Part shown: positions 43,857 through 55,430 of the stretch, one piece after another
Numbering within the stretch: the first letter of the stretch is position 1
Layout: each line of letters begins with the position of its first letter
Assembly (NCBI GenBank): GCA_001465935.1
Contig: LNKV01000049.1
Coordinates: forward strand, 62,001 to 126,000
DNA: 64,000 nt
Source: Clarireedia homoeocarpa
Lineage: Eukaryota > Ascomycota > Leotiomycetes > Helotiales > Rutstroemiaceae
Direction: 5' to 3'
Translations under genes and position numbers: made by a program
Notes under the pieces: model-generated
Database searches by the model: none
Told to the model about the DNA's origin: nothing
Seen by the model: only the letters and a program-made list of their open reading frames with translations

Positions 43857-46800
43857 ATGGCTATGCACAGTAGCACAATCAACTTTCAAAATGCTAACAG
43901 CGGCTTCCAGCTTGGGGTCAACCACGGCATAGTAAACCTCGGTACGCTTTATCCACCGCTCCCTTTGCAAATTCCTCGAACATTACTCACTCGCATGCCA
44001 AAGGCTCTGCCGGAGATTCCCCCAAAACACTTGCTGAAATATCCCATTTGCGATTGAGAGACGTGCGGATGGATGGGACTTGTGACTGGTTGCTGGGAAG
44101 AGATGAATTCACTAAATGGGCTCACGATCCAAGCCAATTTTCTGCTCTACTGGTCCATGGCCGCAGTATGTTTCCATGCTCGAAACTCTACCGACGTTCG
44201 TTGACCATGCAACAGTTGGATGTGGAAAATCAACGCTTATGCAAGTACCCCCCATTTCGAGGAGCTAACAAAACCTTCCCCCCTTTTTGAGGGGCTAACA
44301 AAACCTTAACAAAGAAAAGCTAATATTATTCTCCGAGTAGTTCGCGAGTGATTGATTGGCTTAAAGAGAAGCGCCATATCCATCTGCTCTACTTCTACAT
44401 CGACGCCTCGGATTATAGGCCAAAAAACCTGAGAGATGTGCTGTTGGCGTTGTTGGAACAACTCAGTACGAGCTACACTCCAAATTACAAAACCTGTGAT
44501 GAAATTCGGGACAATCTGCATACTGTTCTGGCTCGCACTGATCAACCCGTATACATTGTCATCGATGCCTTGGACAAACTGAGCACTAGCGACCAGGACT
44601 GGCTTCTTAAACAATTTTTCCAGTGGTGCCGAGCCAATTCCCGCATCGCTGTTCTCATCACCTCTACCGATAGCGAAGCTCTCAAAGATTTGGACGTGAC
44701 CGAAAAGCTTGAGATAAAAGTCGGGGGAAATGAAAATGCCAATGATATTCGAAAGTACGTTGAGAACAAACTGCGACAGGCTAAAACTCTTCCGGTAGGA
44801 ACGGATGATATCATAAACAAAGTCTCGAAAAAACTGACTGAGAGAGCGGACGGAATGTAAGTCGCGTCTCTTGGCTCCCTTCCTCCTTGCAACGCCTCGC
44901 TGAAGATTTGTAGGTTTCTGTGGGCCGAGCTACAGGTCGCAAGCATTTGCAGAAACAAAACCAAAACGGGTATATTGGAGTCTCTTGAGCAGCACCTCAC
45001 TCTGCCGGATAGGATTACGGATATGTACGACAAAATTGTCGATGGATTCGAGTCAGAGCCCGAAACTGATCAGAAAATTGCCAAAAGGGCCGTAGCCATA
45101 CTGACGTATGCAACGAGATTGATACCTATGAGAGCGTTCCTAGTCGGCCTCGCAGTAGGCAGGGCTGACCGGCAGAGTGAAAGTCATTCGCGCGGAATCT
45201 GCAAAGCACGCACCGTGAAGGACGAAAAATTGCAGAACGTGAATGAGAAGCTGCTCTCAGAGCTAGAAAGAGACCCAAAAATCGTGATCCAGGTTTGCAA
45301 AGGCTTGGTGAGAATCGATGAGCAAGTCGGTGTCTTCCGATTTTGTCATACCTCTATGTACGACTACTTTAAGAAGAACGAGCCAAAATGGAGTGGCCCT
45401 CTAGTCGCTGATATTAGTTTGTCGTACTTATGCTCCCTAGGACTTTCAGAGGGACCTTGCAAAAATGCTTCCTGGTACAACCCCGAGCCCCTTGAACGCT
45501 ACCTCCAAGATTATCCGTTACTGGAGTTCGCGTCCTGCCATTGGGTACCTGCCACAAGAATGAGCTATGAGGAGAGTCGAGACCGCTTGGTTGAGTTCTG
45601 CCGAAGGCCCCAAAACATGCAGCTGTCATTCCAGGTCCTTTCGCTCGCAGAACGCGAGCCAATGGTGACGGATATGTGTCCCGCCCACATAGTCAGCTAC
45701 TTTGGATTGGTCGACTTTTTCGAAGAATTAAGTGCGAAAGGTCTTTTAGATCCGCTTCAGAGCGATGGCCATGGCTTGACAGCGATACACTGGGCCATCA
45801 AAAGCGAAACGGACAAATCCTATGCCATGGTAAAAAAATTGATCGATCACGGAGCCGATGTGAACGCGAAAGACACCACAGGGCGCACTCCTCTCTACTA
45901 CGCCTCTCGAAATGGGAAATTGAACGTGGTGGAGCTGCTGCTCGAGAGAGGGGCGGAAGTAAATGCACAGAACGAAAAACATTACACGGCATTGATGGTG
46001 GCCTCCTCGAAGGGTCACGAGTCGATCGTCAGAAAGCTCATCACGTCGAATGCGGATGTCAACATCACAAGCGACATTGGGACCGCATTACATGCAGCTG
46101 CGTCAAGCGGCGCTGAAAAGTGTGTCTCCATGATCCTTAAGAAGGGTCGCTTGAAGTTGAACGTTGACGGAGATCGTTTCGGCACGCCTCTCCATACCGC
46201 GGCTTTCTACGGGCATCATCAGATCGTGAAGGAGCTTTTAGATCACGGATTCAATGTTAACAAAAAGAGTGAGGAATTTGGGAGCACACTGGCCGCAGCG
46301 GCGGCTGGATGTTATGAAGCAAAAGATTCAGGCCCCTACATGAAGACTTTTCAGGTATTGATTGAATCCGGTGTGAAAGTCAACGCTCGGGGAGGACTAC
46401 ACGGAACGGCTCTCTATGCTGCCGCAGCATATGGTCACATCGACCTAGTCAAGCTGCTCTTAGACAAAGGAGCGGCTGTAGATGCTCAAGGGCCCCTGGG
46501 AACGCCGTATCAAATGGCAAAATACGCAGGATATTCAAGAGTGATGCAACTCCTTGAAGATCGAGGTGCGGACATAAATGCATCGTCCGACGATTGCGCT
46601 GCCTCCACATATCATTCTACTCACACTTCATTGAACCGAGCTTGGATTCTGGCATTCCGGGTTGCACTGGCGGCCAATGACGAGAGTCGCATTGACTCCA
46701 TAGTGACTTCTTACGAGAAGGTTCTCGAACGGTGCATCGAACAAGGACAAAATAATATTGTCGAATGGATGACTTCGGTCGGCGGAGGAGCTTTCAACGT

Positions 46801-48250
46801 TGTGATAGCTCTGGCCACAAAGGGACATCACCCGGAAACAGAAGATGCGTCGAAGAATAGGATTCCTAGGGAGTTCGCGCGGGTTGGATTGTCTATTTCC
46901 CACCGTCTTTCCCGCACAGTGTGCATATCTCTTCCGAGACGGGCGAGACGTCGACGCGTTTCGAGTAAGCCTTCCATGTCCAGTCGTACCGACTTTGAGA
47001 GATTTCCCATCCTCGATCGACTCACGGGGACTGGGATGTCAATACTGAGTTGCTCTATTGAGTGTAACAACAGAAGAGCAACCAAGATAATTGCTAACAT
47101 GTGGATAACTGCTTTGCACAATGTAATGGTTCAAGGAAGCTATGGCAAAAAGTTGCTAGAGATTCTTATCAAATCTCGTGTAGCTGAGCTGACGCAAATC
47201 CTTACTAGGACCGACGAGGAGGAATTTGACAGACTCAGGGAGGCTGGTAAGTTAGTAAGAGTGGCCGTAGAGCTGCTGGCGACAGCGTTCATGCGAGGGC
47301 CAGAGTTCAGACCAATGGTTCTCAGCCTTTCACAGCTGTGGGCCGCTGCGCTCAACGATATTGAGAATCTGGAAGGACACCACCATGATGTGGAACATTT
47401 GATTGGCACATTCGTTGCGGAGTTTCGAGACAGCCTAGAAATGGATGATCGGGAAAAGGTCGAGTTGTGGGCGGAAGTTAGTATCGAGATCACCAAGATG
47501 GTTGCTGCTGGTAGCACCGAGAGGGTATTGGACATTCTGGTGTGCAAATTGGCAGAGATGTGGCAGGAGGTCACCGCTAGGGGTATGGAAAATCTATTAG
47601 ATGACCTCGTCGACCGCAGGAGAAAAGAACATGAAGAATTGATCAAAAATAACCAACATGACGAAGCGAAGAATCTATGGACTATGTACCTGAGGCTCTT
47701 AGATGCAGGTCTCCGCAAGGGTTCTGGCACTATGGTGTTCAAACTCACCAATGGCATTATAACAAATTTGCAGTCGATCAAGAAGCAAGCACAAAAACAA
47801 GAGACAAACCAACAGCAAGAGCAGGACTATAGACAGTTGATTGACTCTGCTGCAAGAGTCATTTCTACCGGGAGGGAGAGGGGAGAGTTTGCGCTGCTGG
47901 GTGTTTTGACCGGAGCGTTCTTGGATACCATCGAAACCCTGCCAAGCGTTGCCCAGAGGATTAGCAGAAATATCCAGGACATTCAAAGAGAATCAGATCA
48001 TCCGAGATGCAGCGCGGAACTAGCACGCATCTCCGTGACAGTTGCTCATCTTCTTTACGCGACACTGATGAGAAATCCAGCTAATAGTCAAACTCGAGAA
48101 GCATTAATTGATTTGGGGATTGCGTTATTCGGCGTGATCAAGGATAGAGCAAGCTCTGAAGAGGACAAGGCAGTTGTTACTTTTCTCGAAGAGAAAAAGG
48201 AGGGTTTTGCTAATCGTCCGACGCTTTTTACTATCCGTCCGACACTGTGA
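43857..48250 (+). CDS. NLR-like STAND protein: amyloid-like motif, NACHT, eight ankyrin repeats, helical tail
   Basis: Cytoplasmic NTPase-receptor of 1374 aa, candidate in heterokaryon incompatibility or non-self recognition. Five exons: 43857-43941, 44004-44165, 44216-44240, 44341-44856 and 44914-48250, in frame to TGA. Residues 5-30 (STINFQNANSGFQLGVNHG) resemble the short prion-forming motifs at the N-terminus of fungal NLRs. NACHT: WDWLLG-like CDWLLGRDEF, P-loop GCGKST at 84-89 (exon 3), Walker B VIDALDK with D166, then FLWAELQVASI. Ankyrin repeats about 549-825 (GLTAIHWAI..., GRTPLYYASRNG..., HGTALYAAAAYGH...). Residues about 830-1374 are helical, with no domain I recognise. Intron 3 (44241-44340) uses a GC donor (AT|gcaagt). 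The last 12 codons lie in a transposon inverted repeat. Flanked by decayed repeats, yet fully open. Confidence 0.88.
44241..44340 (+). other. GC-AG intron with internal tandem duplication
   Basis: The donor is gcaagt and the acceptor gagtag; only this donor keeps GKSTL-ISRVIDWL in frame. The intron contains two near-identical copies of GAGG(A/G)GCTAACAAAACCTT separated by a C/T run, so a branch-like GCTAAC is duplicated. Confidence 0.65.
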
Positions 48251-48827
48251 GAGTCTACGTTCAAGGAGCTTGGAAACGTAGGTTCAGATTAAACTATGGA
48301 CGATTCTATGAAGAGAGAAGGAAGAGATTTCTGTTCTGGTGCTTATTTATATGCGTGGCCCACGTGCTCGGTAACAGTAAGAGAAGGCTCCGCCTGAGCT
48401 ACTCACTATGGGTCTCATCCTTCACAGACACCCTATATTATATACCGATTTTCGGAGGTTCACCTATTTACTATATAGTTGCTATACAATTTTATACTCA
48501 ATTTTAAATCAGTATAAGAGTAAATCTGAGGTATACTATTTGGAATCAAGTGCTATATGAAGACTGCTATATGAAAACTACTATACCGAAAGCAAAATAA
48601 GAGTATTATACTTCTGTTATTAAATCGAAAATAAAGTTGATCAGAGAGCAAATTAGTAGGCCAATTAGTAAGCTATTTAGTAAGCTAACTTGTTAGGCTC
48701 TCAGCTACTAGAAGTACCGATTTGTGGTATATAGTCTTAAAATTACGACATCGACGACTATATGACTAATATACCTCCGATACTCGGTGGAATCGTCGGA
48801 CGGATAGTAAAAGGCGTCGGACGATTA
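48211..48827. mobile_element. 617-bp TA-flanked inverted-repeat element at the NLR 3' end
   Basis: Left terminal repeat 48211-48243 (TAATCGTCCGACGC...TATCCGTCCGAC) and right terminal repeat 48795-48827 (GTCGGACGGATAG...GTCGGACGATTA) are complementary over 33 bp with one mismatch. TA stands at both outer ends, fitting a TA target duplication as in Tc1/mariner/pogo families. Interior has no transposase; a short frame at 48247-48507 shows nothing recognisable. Non-autonomous MITE-like element. Its left repeat encodes the final residues of the NLR (NRPTLFTIRPTL) and the stop codon lies just inside. Confidence 0.75.
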
Positions 48828-49120
48828 TTAATTCCCTAAATTATTTATAAAGGTTAAATTTAAATAAATTATTAATTATTTTATATAATATTATATTAGA
48901 AGTATACTTTAAAGCGCGATATCGGTTAATTGCTAATTGATATTATACCTCTGTTCAATCCCCTACTTGATTACATTAATATAAAACCTGCTGTCTTCTA
49001 TCACTTCTACGTGATTAGAAAGTCGACGACGTAACACATTCGTAATAATGTTCTACTATCAACTTCTATATGACACTAATTGTCATATTCTTCACTAATC
49101 TTCTCTGGCCCAGTTTCAGT
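48828..49120. other. AT-rich spacer
   Basis: A/T-dominated sequence (aattatttataaaggttaaatttaaataaatt) with an ATATGACACTAATTGTCATAT palindrome near 49067-49087, reminiscent of the palindrome in LTR fragment A. No gene. Confidence 0.5.
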
Positions 49121-50543
49121 CTACTCTACATCCACGTTCATGCCCATCTTATGTAGCGGCATCTCATCACTCCCCAAACTCCCGGTACTCTCTACATCGT
49201 GCACCCTTACAGTGGTTCTCACATTAATCCCCCCTCCCCAGTCCCTTCTCTCGCCAGCAGTTTTGGATGATATTGATGATCTGCCAAATGGCCTCGAGCT
49301 TTCGCTTCCGTGTTCAGAGCTGTCGAACTTCCCCCTTGGGTGGTGGATAGTCTTCTTGGGTCCGCCTGATCCGCCGATTGTTTTCAAATTTGTATCCGCA
49401 GAGCGATGTGCTTGCGATGGCAGACTTATATTGAACATTCGAGCGCAACGCTGGAAGAGATGCCCCAGGGTTGGTAGGCAGGCGGAAATTATTCCAGAGG
49501 CTGATTCGACTACGCACCATACTTCTGCTGTTGCTAGTGTCCCTGGAAGTAGTCAATTGTTAGCTTCCAGCTCCCGTTTCATTTTCTCTCTGGCAGGGTA
49601 ATTTTGGCGAGGACACGTACAAGTGACGTCTGCAGGCTGAAACCGAAAAAGAGTCGTGAAACGGTAAATGCTAGTGAAAATAACGCTGGCCATATTATTA
49701 GTGCCGAGATTTTCTAGATTGACGTAACAAATCACAACTTACAAACTTCCAAGCAATATAACAAACGAGATTTGTGCCTTCTGTAGGACACCGGTCTGTA
49801 AATTCCAGACTTGCTTCATGGGCAACGCTAAGATCGCCACATCGGTCAAGATATTAGGGATAGCATTTCCGACAAATGATGCTTTTAGATTGATACAGTG
49901 ACCCTCAAGTGTGGGATCCCAGATCTTCTGCATTGGAACACACTGAAAGAGTGACACCATGATGATGGCGATACACCACGCCACGGACAAGATGCCGAGG
50001 ACAAGTGATCCGATCTCAATACTGCGAACTGGGAAAATGCGGCGATACATCAACAGCAACGATAGCTTAGTGAAGCATACACAGGTTACATATAGACATT
50101 CAAATGCTGTCAGCGACTAGGTCTACGTCAGCTAATATAATGCCTTGAGTGTTCGTGAATATCTTTACCTTCGCGTATGATACAATCTGGGTTGTGCTCA
50201 GGGCTGCTGTATGCCGTCCCAGTCCGAAATGTATTCCTTTCAAAGGTGTCAGCAATTTGGAGCTTAAGCTAGCGTGAGAAAAACATACCGATCATACATG
50301 CTCCAAAAGTCATGAAGAGGGTGATCTGGAAGAAGTTGGCTCTCATTTTCCAGGAAAACAGTCACAGTAAGCTGAACTTACCAAAGCAACAAATATCATG
50401 ATATCATCAATTCCAATTTTAATTCCCTTCATCCGCCGAGAAATGACCCGCAGTACAACGAAAAAACTTGCAAGTATAACGATTGCGATACATGTCGCTC
50501 TGAGTTCTGACTGTCGGTTATCTCTGAGATTGATACCCGCCAT
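49121..50543 (-). CDS. Rhodopsin-domain integral membrane protein (PTH11-like family), second copy
   Basis: 375-aa seven-helix membrane protein of the fungal rhodopsin-domain family. Six exons: 50543-50382, 50325-50289, 50236-50169, 50116-49743, 49685-49621 and 49542-49121, in frame throughout. Motifs: NLRDNRQSELRATCIAIVIL, RMKGIKIGIDDIMIFVAL, GIHFGLGRHTAALSTTQI, YVTCVCFTKLSLLLMYRRIFPV, the cysteine loop FQCVPMQKIWDPTLEGHCIN, FVGNAIPNILTDVAILALPM and the last-helix TLATAEVWCVVESASGIISACLPTL. The tail is Ser/Gly-rich. Despite its repeat-rich neighbourhood the gene is intact. It is only a family relative of the gene at 1.8-3.3 kb and no recent duplicate. Function: candidate surface receptor or sensor, ligand unknown. 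Confidence 0.88.
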
Positions 50544-51283
50544 TTTGACACTTTCAATATCTACCAGATCAATATTTCCTTGGTAAAGTAGAAACTAGAA
50601 TTCCCATAATATATCACATCGCGTGAATTACCACGAAGAACCGATCATTCTAATATCTTCCCCCTTACTCTTAAGACTGGGCAGGGGGGACCCCGAATAT
50701 GGGATTTTTGTAACAAATGGTTGATCCGCCACACAGTGTGCTTCCCGCGGCCATTTAAGAGGTCTTACCATTATGCTTTTCTTTAATTAGTTGTCTCTGT
50801 TTCAATCACTCGGCTCTCCACTCACCCCCTCCTTACGGTTTAAAAGGTTATTTGATGGAAACAACAAGGGGGGGAACAAGGGAGTAATAAAAGTGTATAT
50901 GAATGAATACCGATCGATGGGAAGTACAAAGGCAAAGAAAGAACTCCTGGAGATCTGTGAAGCCGTGTGCAAGGACCCATAGGAGCTGAACAGAGGTCTA
51001 GGCAATCCTAACCATTGGACAAAGTGATGCATAGTTAGTCTGCAGCAAGTCTGCAGCAGTGAAACTCTAATTCTGTATTCGTTGGAACCTTTTCTCGGCC
51101 CGAGCGACATTCTCTAGCTGCGGCTAAATAGAACTAGGTCTCCTGGTGAAACTGGCTCGGATCTATCACGTTTCTAAGTGGGTCGGCCGGTAGTACCCGA
51201 GTCCCCGAGTTCCCGTGGTAGCCCCCGTAGCGTTCCACGACTTAAACTTTTTTTTGGCAGGTAAGACAGGTTAGAACTAGACG
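50544..51283. other. Intergenic region
   Basis: Promoter side of the rhodopsin-domain gene and left flank of the Tc1 relic. Short frames only; no gene recognised. Confidence 0.4.
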
Positions 51284-52738
51284 GCACCCCGGGGGCGCAA
51301 AAAAACTGTCATCCCATAAGCGTCCGCATATTCCTTCTAGTGTTACAGATGATTCTATTGGCCTTAGGGGATTTAATGACAGCTACAGAACCCCCCATAA
51401 AGCTGCTGTACGATCGATAGTGTGGTGGGAGAACCGGAAGCCACTACTTGAACGTACACCTAAAACGGAAATCTTCGAAGCTTTAGCTGTTGAACCTCGT
51501 ATGGGCTATCGAATGCTTGAGAATTCGGAGCTAGCAGAGTATACTAGCTGTACGTTCTATAATAATCCCTATGAAGTTGAAACACGCGGTCGAAAGCCCT
51601 TGATCTCGATTAGCTATATACTACGAATGGAGGATATAATCGACAAAGCAGGATAGGATAGTCGTACACACTTAGCTGGGAGCAACTAGCAGAAGAAGCT
51701 GGCCTTGAGAATATGAAGGAAAAGACCATCATCAGGGCAATGGGTTCTCATGGATAACATAAGTGTTTGGCTTGTACTCGTATATATGCAGGGAGATCTT
51801 GCAGAGTTCCGGGTTAAATGGGCAACTATCATACTTGAACAGCATCCTACTTCTAGGGATTGGCCGGGTACGATTCTCAGATGAGGTATACTTTGGCTTT
51901 GGGCCTCAGGGTAAAGTCTTTATAATACGACTACCAGGGCAACGTACACATCCTGAATATGTTCAGCACTAAGATAAAGAGAAAGAAACAGATAGGAATA
52001 AACAGCACTGCTGGGGAGCTATTGGCTACAAATTCAAGAGCCAGTTATTCTTATACGGGTCTGAGAATCTGAATGGCAAAGTGACCCATGGTATCTATAT
52101 TAATTAGATCTTAGAACCTGTTGTTGTCAAGCCATGGATCCAGGCTGGGGATGACTTCGTACTAGAAGAGGATAGAGATTCAGGGTATGGCTGGAATAAG
52201 AATGGAACTGAGAATAAATTCAAGAAGTGGAAGCGTGAAAATGGCTTAGAAGTCTACAAGAATTGCCGGCATTCTCCTGATTTAGCACCTATTGAGAATG
52301 CCTGGCAACCTCTTAAGAGCTATTTACGTTCTCAACCTTATTGGGACGACGAGACTATGAAGGGATTGATACAAGAGGCATGGGATGGAATCAAAGAGGA
52401 AGTAATAAATAAATGAATAGATAGTATGCTACAGCGGTTTCAAGCTGTAATAGATCATAAAGGCCAATTGAATGGCTATTAAGATTGTACGATCATAGAA
52501 TTGAAGCTACTTTGAGATTAACAACTGTACATATCGATCATTTCTTATTTCTTTCATTATTCTACAGCAAATAGTAAAAATCAATTAAAAAATTGGAATA
52601 TTCGGAACAATCAACTCTACATTTCTTGTACACAAAATCAATTTTATATTTATTATTGAAGGCGTGGTCGTGGATTGAAGATATTTACTAATATGAAGCG
52701 GTCTATTTTGGTGTGACAGTTATTTTGACCCCGGGTGG
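51284..52738 (+). mobile_element. Tc1/mariner-type transposon, degenerate
   Basis: Remains of a DDE_3 transposase in scattered frames: NSELAEYTSCTFYNNPYEVE, RVRFSDEVYFGFGPQGKVF (first catalytic Asp), CWGAIGYKFKSQLFLYGSE, PWIQAGDDFVLEEDRDSGYG and NCRHSPDLAPIENAWQPLKS (DD[E/D] end). Stops include TAG at about 52108 after HGIYIN and TAA after PEYVQH, both convertible from CAG/CAA by one transition. Candidate inverted termini: CACCCCGGGGGCGCAAAAAA A...CTGTCA at 51285-51311 and its approximate complement at 52714-52737. An AGACAGGTTAG motif also occurs in direct orientation just outside both ends. Inactive copy. Confidence 0.7.
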
Positions 52739-52887
52739 ACGGACGGTCAGACAGGTTAGGCGGGGGCGGGTTAGACGGGAGTGACGGGTTAGGCGGGAGT
52801 TGACGGGTTACTTTAACGTACACAGTAATCTACCATCGAGCTGCGCACCCCATCCACTTGCGCTAATAATTAATAACTCAACAACCA

Positions 52888-53688
52888 ACAATAGCAAACG
52901 TGTCAAAAGAAGCTAGAATCTTTCTAGCTATAGAGGCGATCAATATGCAACGCGTCAAAAGCACAAGGGAGGCCGGCCGGGTATTCGATACACCTGAATC
53001 CACACTACGCTCTAGGAAGAAGGGGATTAAGCCAAAGGCAGAGATGGAAGCTAACCGGAAAAATATGAGTAAAGCGGAAGAGAAGGTAATAGTTCAGGAC
53101 GTATTGGACCTAGGAGCGAGAATTACCGCCCTGGTTGACTTCTTTGCAGCTTATAGCCGACGAATCGTTGCTTTTGAGGGTATATCAACCAGTTGGCAAG
53201 AACTGGGCCGGGCGATTTGTATGTCGGCATAAAGCACTTAAGATATATCGAAATCGAGTATACAACTACCAGAGAGCTCTCTGCGAAGACCCTGAGACGA
53301 TACGCAACTGGTTTGAGTTGGTGGAATATTATAAAACTAAGTATAGAGTAGTAGATGCGGATAGTTATATGGAACTTTGACGAGACAGGCTTTATAATGG
53401 GTTACGGGAATAATCACTACTAGTATGGTTATTACCGCTGCTGATCTACGATCTCGGCCGAAGAGTATTCAGCCTAGAAATCGAGAATGGGTTACTGTAA
53501 TCATATATAGCAATAGGGAGGGTCAAGATATCCCCCCTTATATCCTACTTCAGGGTGTTTGGCATCTTTCGATATGGATCAAAGAGATTGAGTTGCCTCT
53601 TGATCGGTCTATTCGACCAACTGAGAATGGCTGGGCCGACAACAGCTCGATGGTAGATTACATTAGTCCCAAGGATAAAAAATTGTAG
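52888..53688 (+). pseudogene. pogo/Fot1-type transposase relic (DDE_1, CENP-B-like HTH)
   Basis: Pieces in at least three frames: AIEAINMQRVKSTREAGRVF (psq/HTH), ANRKNMSKAEEKVIVQDVLDLGARI (CENP-B HTH), PVGKNWAGRFVCRHKALK, YQRALCEDPETIRNWFELVE, NFDETGFIMG around 53372-53402 (first catalytic Asp) and RPKSIQPRNREWVTVIIYSN to ENGWADNSSMVDYI. Frameshifts near 53130 and 53365 and missing C-terminal third. These are established signatures of fungal pogo/Fot1 transposases. Terminal repeats were not identified. Confidence 0.7.
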
Positions 53689-54339
53689 TCCTATCGTTCT
53701 CATCATTTTAATGCTGCTTTACTCAATGTATAACTTGGAACACTCCAGATATGCTTTAATCACTGCCTTCTTGAGTAAAGTATAACAGCAAAATAAAAGC
53801 AGTAGATTGATTTGATAGACAGTATTAGAGGAGCTTCAGGACAGAGACTGCAATTGTTTATCCTTGAGAACAAGTGCACAGGCTAGACTTTGCAAATACA
53901 ACAGCTGAATACTCTAGTTCCATCATTTTGGTGTTCTACAAACTAAATCTTGCAGCCTGCAAAGGAGAAAAGAAGAAAATATACATAAGCAAGAAAATTT
54001 CTGTATAGAACTCTATTAGCTACGGATCTACTCCGATCTTGCAATATAGCTTTCGATTGTATTCTCTGTCCCAGTGCGCTGGTTCAATATCAGGAACTTA
54101 AGCAGGGGATTGAAACATAGCGGTAACAAGTAGTAACTATTGTTGTTGTGTATGCAATAATGATTTGAGTTGAGCACGAAGCTGCATATACTAATATAGA
54201 TCTTCATTCTCCCTGTCCCATCAATCCTATCACCTCCCATCGGGTGGGAATGAAGCGAATGGTGGAATATGGTGGGCTCCTTCAGGGTTCTACTATGATT
54301 GATCAACCAGTCCACTATCGGATCCTTTGTCTATTTTTT

Positions 54340-54425
54340 CTTTTCTGGTTCTAAGATTTTCTTTTCTGGTTCTAAGATTTTCTTTTTTGGTTCTAAAAGT
54401 TTCTTTTCTGGTTCCAAGCTTTTCT
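54340..54425. repeat. About 21-bp tandem repeat (CTTTTCTGGTTCTAAGATTTT)
   Basis: Four imperfect copies. Confidence 0.8.
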
Positions 54426-55060
54426 AATCTGGAGAAATCGAGCGTGGGTACCCCTAGGTGGGTAGAAGATTGAAAACCTACCCACACATTATCTCAGTTG
54501 GTGACTCAGACACTTTGCACAGATCATCTTTTACAGCTCCTATGTTCAAGCGATTCTATTGGTACGTTCGTTTGAGCTCCGCTTTTTCCGATGATTTCTT
54601 TTGCGAAGCGCCTGAGAGAAAATAGGGATTCCTTTGGTGCAATAAGTTACAGTAATTTTTAAAAGAGACACTTTTTTCAATTTAATCAAATCACAACTCA
54701 ACGATATGATCTCAAGCCGAGGTAAGTGGAATCTACTCAGAATCAGTAGGAGAATACGATTCGACGAATTTGAATATTGAAATCTCAAATGAATAGTTAT
54801 AGATACATTGTCAAAGTCAAAATTGTGATTTCGCAAATCCTGCATTTTTCAATTCCAATTACCTTTCTATCAAGAACTTAACAGCTACAATACTTGTTCG
54901 AGTTATAAAATATCACTGAAGGTCGGACAGAGGAATGTATCTCTGGCATATAGATATTTTTATAGTTAGGGTATACTGTAGGTTGTCGTCGCGGTCGATG
55001 TTTCACTGTCTTTACTGCCTTCAATTCCACCTTTGCCCGCTACAGCCATTTTGCTAGCCA

Positions 55061-55160
55061 TTTTGCTACAGGAACAAGACTCTTGCTACAGGAACAAGAC
55101 TCTTGCTACAGGAACAAGACTCTTGCTACTAGAACAAGACCCTTGCTACTAGAACAAGAC
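55061..55160. repeat. 20-bp tandem repeat, five copies
   Basis: Unit TCTTGCTACAGGAACAAGAC repeats exactly every 20 bp; the last two copies carry CTAG in place of CAGG. Confidence 0.9.
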
Positions 55161-55430
55161 CCTTAATACTTCCAACCTTGGATTGTAGCTATCTTACTGA
55201 CCGCCATAGTATTCCGAGGCGGCTGTTGAACTAAGCTCGATTAAACAGCTGGCTAAAAGCACGGAGTTTTCTGCTGGGCGGTAGACACGTGTACAAATCG
55301 GTCTGCACAGCGGCTTAGAACTATCACACGTGATGTGTAGGGGTGGGGGGCAATTCAGGACATTCTACCAAGTCGCAGCCTACAAATAGATGTATCCAGT
55401 ACGAAGTCGTAACTTGCAGATTTATCCAAA

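Larger units (their letters stand above)
53689..55430. other. Intergenic region with two minisatellites
   Basis: No gene. It contains an inverted pair around tgctttactcaa / ttgagtaaagtataacagca (53711-53790), a 21-bp pyrimidine-rich tandem repeat and a 20-bp tandem repeat (both listed), and the promoter of the hydrolase gene. Confidence 0.5.

Noticed and set aside
48247..48507. 86-codon frame after the NLR
   Set aside because: It lies inside the TA-flanked inverted-repeat element, is basic and low in information, and matches no transposase.
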